Positions 40,476-48,947 of a DNA stretch of 64,000 nt are shown here, in pieces. Numbering within the stretch: the first letter of the stretch is position 1; the number at the start of each line of letters is the position of its first letter. A program made the translations under genes and the position numbers. This DNA is from Candidatus Marithrix sp. (GTDB taxonomy: Bacteria; Pseudomonadota; Gammaproteobacteria; Beggiatoales; Beggiatoaceae). The notes beneath the pieces are model-generated. The model saw only the letters and a list, made by a program, of their open reading frames with translations, did not search any database and had not been told where the DNA came from. The DNA is taken from contig JADGDS010000004.1 of the NCBI GenBank assembly GCA_016744775.1, positions 62,001 through 126,000 on the forward strand, written 5' to 3'.

Positions 40476-42062
40476 TTAACTTATCATCTCAAGCACAGCC
40501 TTACTTGTCTCTTGATTTTCAACAATAATATTATTGATACCTAATTCATTAATATCTTCTTTTTCAGATACGCTATGAACTTTAACAATAATTTTATTGT
40601 TATCTATACATTTGCTAATAATATCACATACATAATATAGCTTTTTAGGATTATCAATGGCAACAATAACACTTTTTGCATCTTTGATATTAAGATGATT
40701 TAATATTGCCTTATTGGTAGCGTTACCAAAAATTACAGGCTCACCCTCATTATGCGCTTTATGAAAATGATCAATATTATTTTCAATAGCTAGATATAAT
40801 TCATTATTTTCTTTTAAAGTTTTCGCAATAGAATGACCAAATTCTCCAAAGCCTAATATTACAGTATGATTTTTTGGTAAAACATTACCAATATTATCCT
40901 CTGGGCTTTTACAATCACCTATTAATTTATCTGCTAAATCTGTTAAATTATTCAGAATAAATGGTGTGATTATCATAGATAGCACAATGACCATAATCAT
41001 AACTTGCCCATAAACTGGAACAATTAAATCATTATTACGGGCAAGTTCTAAGATTGCTAGCGAAAACTCACCAATTTGCACCAAACTCAATGCTGTTTTT
41101 AAACTAACTCTTTTATTTTCATTTAAACGAATAATAGCAAAAATAATCACAAACTTTAAAATCATAACAGCAATTAAAAGCAAAACAATAATATGCAAAT
41201 AAGCAAAAATAATATCAAACTTAATTTGCATACCAACGGTGATAAAAAACACTCCCAACAACAAATCCCTAAATGGCACCAACTCTTCCTCTGCTTGATG
41301 TTTGTATTTAGTTTCAGCAATTAACATCCCTGCAATAAAAGCTCCAAGCGAGTAAGAAAAACCAAGAATATGTGCCAAATCTGAAGCACCAATTGCGAGA
41401 AATAAAATGGTGCCAACAAATAACTCATCAGCTCTAGTTTTAACTATTTGAGTCAAAAATGGCTCTAATAAATACTTACCAATTAACCATAATAATAACA
41501 ATAATACAGTGGCACCAATTAGCATATTTACTAACACTACGCTGATTTCGTTATTATTACTCATAAAACTAATGATTAGCAAAATTGGAATAACAGCAAT
41601 ATCTTGCATAATCAAAATACCCAAACTGCGTCTGCCATGACGCTTGTTTATTTCACGGGTTTCGTTAAATGTTTTTAACACGATAGCGGTTGATGATAGA
41701 GCAATGGCAAGCGAGAGAATAAGAGAAGTTTTACTATTGATAGCAAAAACATAAAAAGAGATTAGGTAAACAATTAAAGCAGTTAATAAAATTTGCAAAG
41801 TGCCGGCAATAAAAACCTCATAACGCATTTTTTTTAGATGTTCAATAGAAAACTCCAAACCTATGGTAAACATCAAAAAAACCACGCCAAACTCTGCGAT
41901 TTCTTTTAGACTGTGATTATTAACAGCATTATGTAAATCAAAACCATAAGCTATAATTGTGCCTGTAAAAATATAACCAATAATTGTAGGTAGGTTGATT
42001 TTTTTTAATAAAACATTAATAATTAATGTTATTAACAATGTGGCGACTATTATATTAAGCAT
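40476..42062 (-). CDS. CPA2-family cation/proton antiporter with RCK domain (KefB/C-like)
   Basis: 528 residues. The first 375 or so hold about 12 membrane helices of a sodium/proton-exchanger fold, with LEFSIEHLKKMRYEVFIAGT and the ion-path motif GASDLAHILGFSYSLGAFIA. The cytoplasmic part from about residue 400 is a TrkA-N/RCK nucleotide-binding domain: HTVILGFGEFGHSIAKTL and later AVEPVIFGNATNK-like sequence (EPVIFGNATNKAILNHLNIK). Likely a potassium/proton antiporter gated by NAD or glutathione adducts. Its start overlaps the upstream mscS gene by eight bases. Confidence 0.88.
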   Translation of the reverse strand: MLNIIVATLLITLIINVLLKKINLPTIIGYIFTGTIIAYGFDLHNAVNNHSLKEIAEFGVVFLMFTIGLEFSIEHLKKMRYEVFIAGTLQILLTALIVYLISFYVFAINSKTSLILSLAIALSSTAIVLKTFNETREINKRHGRRSLGILIMQDIAVIPILLIISFMSNNNEISVVLVNMLIGATVLLLLLWLIGKYLLEPFLTQIVKTRADELFVGTILFLAIGASDLAHILGFSYSLGAFIAGMLIAETKYKHQAEEELVPFRDLLLGVFFITVGMQIKFDIIFAYLHIIVLLLIAVMILKFVIIFAIIRLNENKRVSLKTALSLVQIGEFSLAILELARNNDLIVPVYGQVMIMVIVLSMIITPFILNNLTDLADKLIGDCKSPEDNIGNVLPKNHTVILGFGEFGHSIAKTLKENNELYLAIENNIDHFHKAHNEGEPVIFGNATNKAILNHLNIKDAKSVIVAIDNPKKLYYVCDIISKCIDNNKIIVKVHSVSEKEDINELGINNIIVENQETSKAVLEMIS

Positions 42063-42864
42063 TGTGTTTTAGTGAATTTTTTGTGTGAATGTCAATTTGT
42101 GGATATGGAATTGATATTCCAGCTTCATCAAATTGAATTTTTACCTTTTCTAAAGTAGCAAAATAAACATCCCAATAATCTTGACGTTTTACCCAAGCTC
42201 TTACGACTAAATTTACTGAACTTTCTGCTAATTCCTTCACTGCTACAAACGGCTCTGCTGGAGTGTTTATCACTCTTTCATCATTTGCCAAAACGCTTAA
42301 AATAATATCTTTAGCTGTTTTTATATTATCCTCATAACTAATACCAAACACCAAATCTACCCTTCTGGTATCTTTTCTTGAATAATTAATAATATTATCA
42401 CTAATTATTTTGGTATTACCGACAATAATAGTTTTATTATCTGGTGTTTTCATTATGGTGTGAAAAATATTTATTTCTTCAACTATGCCTGATACACCAG
42501 CGGCTTCAATAAATTCTCCAGTTTTAATTGGTCTAAAGATGATAATCATAACACCAGAGCTAATATTAGACAAATTATCTTTAAACGCAAGACCAATAGC
42601 AAGACCAATAGCACCAATAATGGCAATAAAAGAAGTTGTTTTAACTCCTGCTTGTGAAAGTGCTGTTATAACAACTAAGATTAATAAGAATCCATAAATC
42701 GCACTATTTAAAAACTGTGTCAAAGTTTGATCAAACTCAGCAATATTGATCAATTTTTTAATTACTCTATCTGTTAGCAATTTTGCTAATTTTTTACCAA
42801 CAATAAAAATAACTAAGGCTATTAAAAAATTAATCCCGTATGTTGTTATCATTTCTATATCCAT
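42055..42864 (-). CDS. mscS: Small-conductance mechanosensitive channel (MscS family)
   Basis: 269 residues, near the E. coli MscS length. Three N-terminal membrane helices lie at about residues 8-100; the pore helix region is IGAIGLAIGLAFKDNLSNIS. The beta domain follows with FRPIKTGEFIEAAGVSGIVE and the EEINIFHTIMKTPDNKTIIV stretch, then the C-terminal alpha/beta cage ending ISIPYPQIDIHTKN. Tension-gated release valve for osmotic downshock. It is coupled to a KefB-like antiporter by an eight-base overlap, so the two make an osmotic/ion-homeostasis pair. Confidence 0.93.
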   Translation of the reverse strand: MDIEMITTYGINFLIALVIFIVGKKLAKLLTDRVIKKLINIAEFDQTLTQFLNSAIYGFLLILVVITALSQAGVKTTSFIAIIGAIGLAIGLAFKDNLSNISSGVMIIIFRPIKTGEFIEAAGVSGIVEEINIFHTIMKTPDNKTIIVGNTKIISDNIINYSRKDTRRVDLVFGISYEDNIKTAKDIILSVLANDERVINTPAEPFVAVKELAESSVNLVVRAWVKRQDYWDVYFATLEKVKIQFDEAGISIPYPQIDIHTKNSLKHNA

Positions 42865-42975
42865 AATTTCCTTCTTTTATATCTTATTTTTTAGTAAACT
42901 ATTTTTGTTGATTTATTTTATCATAAATATGTGTATGATAGTATAGGAACTATAAAAATTATATAGAATCATTTA

Positions 42976-44952
42976 ATGATATTACAAGTAGCAGTTAATA
43001 AACCTCTATACACCCATTTTGATTATTTACCCCCGAAAGGTGTTGAAATAAGTAAATTATCTCCCGGAATACGTTTGCGTGTGCCTTTTGGCAAGTCAAG
43101 TTTAGTCGGAATTTTACTTGCTATTACTAATAGTTCCAATGTGCCTGCCAATAAATTAAAAGCCGCAGAGGCTGTATTAGATTCTACTCCTTTGTTATCA
43201 GAACAGAATCTTAAGTTGTTATATTGGGTGGCTCATTATTATCATCATCCTATTGGTGAAGTGATTGCAACTTCTTTGCCTTCTGCTTTGTTGAAGAAAG
43301 ATGTGGCTGTTGAGATTAAGAAGCTTCCTGAGAGTAAATTAATTGAAAAAACTAGTCCATTGCAGCTAAATTCAGCACAGGCAAAGGTTGTGGAACAAGT
43401 AAATAATAATTTGGAACAGTTTTATCCTTGTTTATTAGACGGGGTTACTGGTAGCGGTAAAACAGAAGTTTATTTACAGATTATTCAAAAGGTGCTAGAG
43501 CAAGGTAAACAGGCTTTAGTTTTGGTACCTGAAATAAATTTAACTCCACAAATTATTCAGCGGTTTGAACAAGCTTGTGCGGTACCAATTGCGGTATGGC
43601 ATTCTAAATTAACTGCTAAACAGCGGCTGAATACTTGGTTATTAGCTCGTGATGGTTTAGTATCAATTGTTATTGGAACACGTTCTGCTGTATGGACACC
43701 TTTACCGCGAGTAGGTATTTTTATTGTTGATGAAGAACATGATTTATCTTATAAACAACAAGATCATTTTCGTTATTCTGCTCGTGATGTTGCAATTGTA
43801 AGAGCTAAACAAGCTGGTGTTCCAATTTTATTAGGAACTGCAACTCCTTCATTAGATACATTATATAATGCTTTACAAAAACGTTATCAGCATTTTGTGT
43901 TACCTGAACGCGCTGGTGCTGCGATACATCCTAGTTTTCATATAGTAGATATGCGTCAACAAAAGAACGCTTTCTCTCCACAATTAAAAAAAGCAATTAA
44001 GCAACGTTTAAAGAAAAGACAACAGGTATTATTATTTATTAATCGACGAGGATATGCTCCAACATTAACTTGTTATAATTGTGGTTGGGTGGCTACATGT
44101 AAAAATTGTGATGCTAATTTAACTTATCATAATAATAATCAAAGACTTAATTGCCATCATTGTGGTGCTTCTCATTTGATGTATAACCAATGCCCATCTT
44201 GTCAACATTTAAAATTATCCTTATTAGGACAAGGTACTGAGCGTATTGAGGAAAATTTAGAACAAGAATATCCGAGCGCACGCATTTTACGTATTGATAG
44301 TGATACTACAAGTCGTAAAAATGCAATGCAAGAATTACTAAACGCGATTCATAAAGGCGAAGCTGATATTTTAATAGGAACTCAAATGTTAGCAAAGGGT
44401 CATCATTTTCCAAAGGTGACATTAGTAGGAGTTATTAATATTGATAGCGGCTTATATGGAATAGACTTTCGTTCTACAGAACGGATGGCACAACTATTAA
44501 TACAAGTAGCAGGACGTTCTGGACGTGCCAATGAAGCAGGTCAAGTTATCATTCAAACTCATCACCCCGACAATCCATTATTAACGCGCCTAATTCGTAA
44601 AGGATACAATGCCTTTGCCCAAGCCGCTTTACAGGAACGTCAACAAACAGAATTTCCCCCTTATGCACATTTAGCCTTACTACGTGCAGAGGCGAAAACG
44701 CTAGACTTAGCAATGGAATTTCTAAATAAGGCAAAAGCACAAGCACAAATAAATGAACAAGTACAATTATTGGGACCAGTAACAGCCCCAATGGAAAAAC
44801 GAGCCGCTTGGTATAGAACTCAATTATTATTACAAGCTACAGAACGTAAACAATTACATGCTTTCTTATCTCAATGGTTGCCAACATTGCAAGCATTGGC
44901 TGGTAGTAAAGTGCGGTGGTCATTGGATGTTGATCCGCAGGATTTGCTTTAG
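42976..44952 (+). CDS. priA: Primosomal helicase PriA
   Basis: Restarts stalled replication forks by binding forked DNA and loading DnaB. The 658-residue protein is somewhat shorter than E. coli PriA (732), because the N-terminal 3'BD is compact (starts VNKPLYTHFDYLPP). Walker A is GVTGSGKTEVYLQ (about 156), the DEEH box is IVDEEHDLSYKQQDHFRYSA (about 252). Eight cysteines (CYNCGWVATCKNC, CHHCGAS, CPSC, about 369-412) bind two zinc ions. Helicase motifs IGTQMLAKGHHFPKVTLVGV and VAGRSGRANEAG complete the motor. Confidence 0.97.
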   Translation: MILQVAVNKPLYTHFDYLPPKGVEISKLSPGIRLRVPFGKSSLVGILLAITNSSNVPANKLKAAEAVLDSTPLLSEQNLKLLYWVAHYYHHPIGEVIATSLPSALLKKDVAVEIKKLPESKLIEKTSPLQLNSAQAKVVEQVNNNLEQFYPCLLDGVTGSGKTEVYLQIIQKVLEQGKQALVLVPEINLTPQIIQRFEQACAVPIAVWHSKLTAKQRLNTWLLARDGLVSIVIGTRSAVWTPLPRVGIFIVDEEHDLSYKQQDHFRYSARDVAIVRAKQAGVPILLGTATPSLDTLYNALQKRYQHFVLPERAGAAIHPSFHIVDMRQQKNAFSPQLKKAIKQRLKKRQQVLLFINRRGYAPTLTCYNCGWVATCKNCDANLTYHNNNQRLNCHHCGASHLMYNQCPSCQHLKLSLLGQGTERIEENLEQEYPSARILRIDSDTTSRKNAMQELLNAIHKGEADILIGTQMLAKGHHFPKVTLVGVINIDSGLYGIDFRSTERMAQLLIQVAGRSGRANEAGQVIIQTHHPDNPLLTRLIRKGYNAFAQAALQERQQTEFPPYAHLALLRAEAKTLDLAMEFLNKAKAQAQINEQVQLLGPVTAPMEKRAAWYRTQLLLQATERKQLHAFLSQWLPTLQALAGSKVRWSLDVDPQDLL

Positions 44953-45033
44953 ATCATTTTCCAAATCAAATTTGTTCTAATATGATATACTTGATACTGT
45001 GTCAAGTTAAACTGTGTCCAATATACTGTATAA

Positions 45034-45279
45034 TTGACACTTGGTTGTATGAATTGCCTACGTGATGTCTGCCGAGAGACAATTGAAGCACTCGACGATG
45101 AAGGAATTCTAGCCTCACAGTGGTCTCAAAAAGAAGCCATTGAAATGTTCTGGACAATGCTATCAATTAATAATTGGGAACAGTTGACTATCGAATGTGG
45201 CTGGTCCACAATTCAGTATATAAGTTGGATGAAAACACTGTTAAAGCGTAGCTTTGTGGCTCAGCCACACGAAATTTAG
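45034..45279 (+). pseudogene. TetR/AcrR-family regulator, C-terminal fragment
   Basis: 81 codons from a TTG start. The segment DEGILASQWSQKEAIEMFWT and the NNWEQLTIECGWSTIQYISW stretch match the C-terminal ligand-domain tail of TetR-type regulators (LLR..W..EEA..LLWALLS...WEQLV..CGWS). The DNA-binding N-terminus is absent, with an in-frame stop directly upstream. Its stop codon lies inside the left arm of the small palindromic element that follows. I read it as a gene relic. The TTG start is only the first possible codon. Confidence 0.65.
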
Positions 45280-45373
45280 TACAACGAATTAAGAAAAAAA
45301 CAAATTTAAAAAGCTGAAATTACAATAATTTAAAATAAGTAAATTAGTTGATTTCTTAATTCGTTGTACTAAA
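45275..45373. mobile_element. MITE-like palindromic element, 99 bp
   Basis: Perfect 22-bp inverted repeats (TTTAGTACAACGAATTAAG and complement) lie at 45275-45296 and 45352-45373, enclosing 55 AT-rich bases. The 14-base core TAGTACAACGAATT is shared with the 24-bp arms of the element at 18076-18313, but placed outward here and inward there. No coding capacity. It lies between a TetR relic and kptA. Confidence 0.75.
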
Positions 45374-45404
45374 CCCAAGTTTTAATTTCACAAGGCATAT
45401 TCAA

Positions 45405-45962
45405 ATGAAACCAGAATTAATAAAAATAAGTAAATTTCTAAGTCTGATTCTAAGACACAAACCAGAATCCATTGATGTCAGCATGTCACCACATGGTTGG
45501 GTAAAAATTGATGAACTAATAAAGGCAGCTCAAAAACATAGAATAGATCTAACTAAAAAACTAATTGATGAAGTAATCACAAAAAATGATAAGCAACGCT
45601 TTACATACAGTAGTGATGGCGAATCAATTCGAGCAAACCAAGGACATTCAGTTAATATAGAACTAGAATTGGAACCAACCAAGCCTCCAGACACTCTCTA
45701 TCATGGCACAGCAAGCAGATTTATGGAAAATATTCATAAAAAAGGACTGCTAAAAATGAATCGCCAACATGTTCATTTATCCCTTCTAAAAAAAACTGCC
45801 TACGACGTAGGAAAACGGCATGGAAAACCTGTAATATTAACAATTGATGCACAAAGAATGACTCAAGATGGTTATGAATTCTATTTATCAAAAAATGGAG
45901 TTTGGCTAACTAAACATGTACCTCCTCAATATTTACAAGAGGAGCAAGATGTAGAAAAGTAA
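45405..45962 (+). CDS. kptA: RNA 2'-phosphotransferase (KptA/Tpt1 family)
   Basis: 185 residues. Tpt1-family enzymes move an internal RNA 2'-phosphate to NAD+, giving ADP-ribose-1'',2''-cyclic phosphate. The family signatures are present: SKFLSLILRHKPESIDVSMS, HGWVKIDELI, RANQGHSVNI (catalytic R-N-Q-G-H), YHGTASRFMENIHKKGL and MNRQHVHLS. The four catalytic positions (Arg, His, Arg, Arg type) look intact in these motifs. In bacteria no tRNA-splicing 2'-phosphate is known, so the substrate is unclear; RNA repair or NAD-dependent modification has been considered. Flanked by mobile relics, it may be horizontally acquired. Confidence 0.93.
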   Translation: MKPELIKISKFLSLILRHKPESIDVSMSPHGWVKIDELIKAAQKHRIDLTKKLIDEVITKNDKQRFTYSSDGESIRANQGHSVNIELELEPTKPPDTLYHGTASRFMENIHKKGLLKMNRQHVHLSLLKKTAYDVGKRHGKPVILTIDAQRMTQDGYEFYLSKNGVWLTKHVPPQYLQEEQDVEK

Positions 45963-46037
45963 TTAATAGAAAAATAGGTAGAGCTGGTGCAAAGAAAAGA
46001 AGGGAAGCACAACTTGTATATTAACGGTTCGTTGAAG

Positions 46038-46481
46038 CTATGAATCATTTGGCCAAAAATTATCATCAATTGCTTGTTCCCATGTAAACGGGCAATCTTT
46101 AGGAAATTTTGCTTTAGCAAAACCAGTTTCTCTAGCTGCAATTAATATCGCTTTAGAATATGCTTCATTGAATTTTTGATCAAGTTGATATTTTAAACTG
46201 GGACTATCATCCAAAACTTCTTCTACAGCACGACGTTGTTCTTCAATAGTATATTTCCAACTATTACTACGTTGTTCTGGTTGATATGACCATTTTAGTA
46301 AGTGGGCTAACAATACCGCTAACCGGCTCATCAATTCACGTTTTTCACTCTTACCCATACTTTCCAACTCTTCAACTATATTTTCTGCGTCAATTTCTGA
46401 AAAACGTTTTTCCTTTATTAACTGAGAATTTGTGATTAGCCAATTATAAAAATCTTGATCATATAAATTCTGCATATTCAT
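46038..46481 (-). CDS. DUF29-family protein
   Basis: 147 residues. The DUF29 pattern is complete: LYDQDFYNWLITNSQLIKEK, DAENIVEELESMGKSEKREL, LLAHLLKWSYQPEQRSNSW and the C-terminal CPFTWEQAIDDNFWP. These small helical proteins are abundant in cyanobacteria and filamentous sulfur bacteria, and their function is unknown. It is convergent with kptA. Upstream lies the palindromic terminator of proA, so it is probably transcribed separately. Confidence 0.85.
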   Translation of the reverse strand: MNMQNLYDQDFYNWLITNSQLIKEKRFSEIDAENIVEELESMGKSEKRELMSRLAVLLAHLLKWSYQPEQRSNSWKYTIEEQRRAVEEVLDDSPSLKYQLDQKFNEAYSKAILIAARETGFAKAKFPKDCPFTWEQAIDDNFWPNDS

Positions 46482-46493
46482 AATAATGTTACA

Positions 46494-46526
46494 GACCTGA
46501 CAGGTTTTTAAAACCTGTCAGGTCTT
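46494..46526 (-). terminator. CCTGACAGG palindrome, copy 3, after proA
   Basis: AGACCTGACAGGTTTT pairs with AAAACCTGTCAGGTCT in a 16-bp stem seven bases after proA. Outer bases differ from the other two copies (AGACC instead of AAACC) but in a compensating way, keeping the pairing. It has no downstream T run, so it is a weaker terminator candidate. Confidence 0.7.
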
Positions 46527-46532
46527 AAGAAC

Positions 46533-47783
46533 TTACTCCCTAATATGCCCATCACCCAAAACAATATATTTCTGAGAAGTCAACCCTTCCAATCCCACTG
46601 GACCACGGGCATGAAATTTGTCAGTACTAATACCTATTTCTGCGCCTAAACCATATTCAAAGCCATCAGCAAATCTAGTAGAAGCATTTACCATCACAGA
46701 ACTAGAATCAATTTCTGTTAAGAAACGTCGCGCTTGGCTCCAATTTTCTGTAATTATACTATCAGTATGCTGGGAACTATATTGATGTATATGTTCCATA
46801 GCTTCATCTATATCAGCCACTGTACGAATTGATAAAATCGGTGCTAAATATTCTGTTTCCCAATCCTCATCTGTAGCCGCTTTAATATTAGTCAATATTG
46901 CTTGTGTCGCAGCACATCCACGCAACTCAACTCCTGCTTCTTGATATTTTTCAGCTAATTGTGGTAATACCTTATCTGCTACAGCTTTAGCAACCAACAA
47001 AGTTTCCATTGTATTACAAGTGCCATAGCGTTGAGTTTTAGCATTATAAGCTACATTAATCGCTTTCTCAATATCTGCTTGATCATCAATATATACATGA
47101 CAAACACCATCTAAATGCTTAATTACAGGAACACGCGCTTCTGCACTGATACGTTCAATTAAACCCTTACCGCCTCGTGGAATTATTACATCCACATAAG
47201 CAGGCATCGTGATTAATTCACCAACAGCGGCTCTATCAGTAGTTTCGATCACTTGTACTGCGGTACGAGGTAAACCGGCTGCTTCTAAACCAGCATAAAT
47301 ACATTCAGCAATCGCTTGATTAGAATGAATCGCCTCAGAACCACCGCGTAAAATAGTCGCATTTCCTGACTTCAAACATAAACCAGCGGCATCAGCAGTA
47401 ACATTAGGGCGCGATTCATAAATAATTCCGACGACTCCTAAAGCTACACGCATTTTTCCAACTTGAATGCCGCTGGGGCGATAACTTAAATCAGTAATCG
47501 TACCAATTGGATCAGGCAACTGCACCATTTGCCGTAAACCTTCAACCATGCTAGCAATACGAGATTCATTTAAACTTAAACGATCCAATAAAGCACTATC
47601 CAAATCTTTAGCTTTTTCTAAATCTTTGGCATTCGCAATTAATAATTGTTCTTGTTGTTGTTCTAATTGTTGCGCAATTGATTCTAATGCTTTATTTTTA
47701 ATACCAGTATCAGCACTAGCTAAAACTTTAGCGGCAGCACGAGCTTGTTTGCCGATACGCAACATATATTCCTGTACATTCAT
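46533..47783 (-). CDS. proA: Glutamate-5-semialdehyde dehydrogenase (ProA)
   Basis: NADPH-dependent reduction of gamma-glutamyl phosphate in proline synthesis. The 416-residue length is standard. Motifs include [39 protein letters not shown], the catalytic cysteine in [14 protein letters not shown] (about residue 254) and the C-terminal [18 protein letters not shown]. proB is not adjacent; instead a hypothetical gene and a hemerythrin lie upstream on the same strand, with a three-base gap to the hypothetical. Confidence 0.97.
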   Translation of the reverse strand: MNVQEYMLRIGKQARAAAKVLASADTGIKNKALESIAQQLEQQQEQLLIANAKDLEKAKDLDSALLDRLSLNESRIASMVEGLRQMVQLPDPIGTITDLSYRPSGIQVGKMRVALGVVGIIYESRPNVTADAAGLCLKSGNATILRGGSEAIHSNQAIAECIYAGLEAAGLPRTAVQVIETTDRAAVGELITMPAYVDVIIPRGGKGLIERISAEARVPVIKHLDGVCHVYIDDQADIEKAINVAYNAKTQRYGTCNTMETLLVAKAVADKVLPQLAEKYQEAGVELRGCAATQAILTNIKAATDEDWETEYLAPILSIRTVADIDEAMEHIHQYSSQHTDSIITENWSQARRFLTEIDSSSVMVNASTRFADGFEYGLGAEIGISTDKFHARGPVGLEGLTSQKYIVLGDGHIRE

Positions 47784-47786
47784 TAC

Positions 47787-48494
47787 TTAATCCTGCGGCA
47801 ACTTCTTTCTAAGCGCATCTCTATCAACCCACCAATCATCTTGAACCATCACATTTAATACTTGTGATAAACGCCCCAAGAAATCAGCCGGAGAATCAAG
47901 CTCCATTTTTTTCATCCATGCTTCAAAATCGGCTTGCTTTTCAACATTACTATGACGACGTGCTACTTTTGCCAATAATTGATTAGTGAAAAACAATAAA
48001 TTTTCACGATTTTTATCATCAGCGCGTAAATCGGCTAGATAATGAGCAGTCACTGCCGCTACTGCTCCACCATCAGAATCAGAAGGCGTTTCATCAACAA
48101 TATGATCTAACATCACAGCACTGAGTTCAGGATCAATAGGAAAAGTCACTGCCAACCATACACCATTACCTAATGCAACTAAAGGATCTGATTGATTAGC
48201 ATTATAAATAATATCAGCGGCTTGCACTGTTGCTTCCCAATCTTCAGCATCTGCAAAGATTTTAAAAGCCTTGTGCCCTAATTGCCAAGCCTTAACATCC
48301 TTTTCTAACTCCAAATTAGTATAAGCTGAATCTAATAAAAGATTAGCGCGTTCTATAGGATTAGCGTCAGCAGATAATTGAGCCAGCTTTTGCTCAATAC
48401 CAGCTAATTTTGTTTCTAATATTTCACTAGCAACTTGTGTATCTTCGCTATCCTCAGCCCCTTGCACTGAAGGATTAAGATTAATATATTTCAT
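47787..48494 (-). CDS. Hypothetical protein between hemerythrin and proA
   Basis: 235 residues, no signal peptide, acidic and mainly helical with TPR-like spacing (LLDSAYTNLELEKDVKAWQL, then GHKAFKIFADAEDWEATVQA). I recognise no named domain. It ends three bases before proA and its ATG overlaps the end of the hemerythrin gene, so hemerythrin, this gene and proA look co-transcribed. A cytoplasmic adaptor role is possible, but no function can be given. Confidence 0.75.
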   Translation of the reverse strand: MKYINLNPSVQGAEDSEDTQVASEILETKLAGIEQKLAQLSADANPIERANLLLDSAYTNLELEKDVKAWQLGHKAFKIFADAEDWEATVQAADIIYNANQSDPLVALGNGVWLAVTFPIDPELSAVMLDHIVDETPSDSDGGAVAAVTAHYLADLRADDKNRENLLFFTNQLLAKVARRHSNVEKQADFEAWMKKMELDSPADFLGRLSQVLNVMVQDDWWVDRDALRKKLPQD

Positions 48495-48898
48495 ATGTTT
48501 TTAGAAATTAAATAAGGTGAATATTCCATATCACTAGTAAGTATATGCTCTACCAACCATTCTGTTAAAAAGCTTAAAACTGATAAATCTATTTCTATGC
48601 GATTTTCAGCAAAATCATCTCGTAATTTATATACTTGATTTCGTAATTTATCATGTTGATCTTTATGAGCTTCTTTATCTGAATAATTATGTTCTTCAAA
48701 CCAATCTTCTTCAGTTTTAAAATGATAATCAGTATAATCAACTAATTCATTAACTATTCGTTCGATTACTTCCTTTGGATGATTGTCAACCATTAAAGCA
48801 TCATGTAATTCATTTATAATGGACATAAATTTTTTATGTTGTTCATCAATTTTAGTGATATTAACACTATATTTATCATCCCATTCTATAAATGACAT
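48491..48898 (-). CDS. Bacteriohemerythrin
   Basis: 135-residue four-helix protein that binds O2 at a diiron site. All ligands appear in place: W/D start FIEWDDKYSVNI, His-Glu in IDEQHKKFMSIINELHDAL, HFKTEEDW with its histidine and glutamate, HKDQHDKL, and the final WLVEHILTSDMEYSPYL. Single-domain bacteriohemerythrins deliver or buffer oxygen for microaerobic respiration, fitting a sulfur-oxidising lifestyle. It is the first gene of the unit that runs into proA. Confidence 0.93.
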   Translation of the reverse strand: MSFIEWDDKYSVNITKIDEQHKKFMSIINELHDALMVDNHPKEVIERIVNELVDYTDYHFKTEEDWFEEHNYSDKEAHKDQHDKLRNQVYKLRDDFAENRIEIDLSVLSFLTEWLVEHILTSDMEYSPYLISKNI

Positions 48899-48922
48899 AT
48901 TTATTTTTCCTAGTTTAAAATC

Positions 48923-48937
48923 CCCTCAATTAGAGGG
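48923..48937 (-). terminator. Weak hairpin after the coiled-coil lectin gene
   Basis: CCCTC/GAGGG with a 5-base AT loop, followed on the minus strand by GATTTT, about ten bases past the lectin stop. Only 5 bp, so this is a tentative terminator. Confidence 0.4.
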
Positions 48938-48947
48938 AAAAACAACA

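Noticed and set aside
45405..45962. Functional link between KptA and the split tRNA gene
   Set aside because: Group I splicing leaves an ordinary 3'-5' bond and no 2'-phosphate, so KptA is not needed for that intron.
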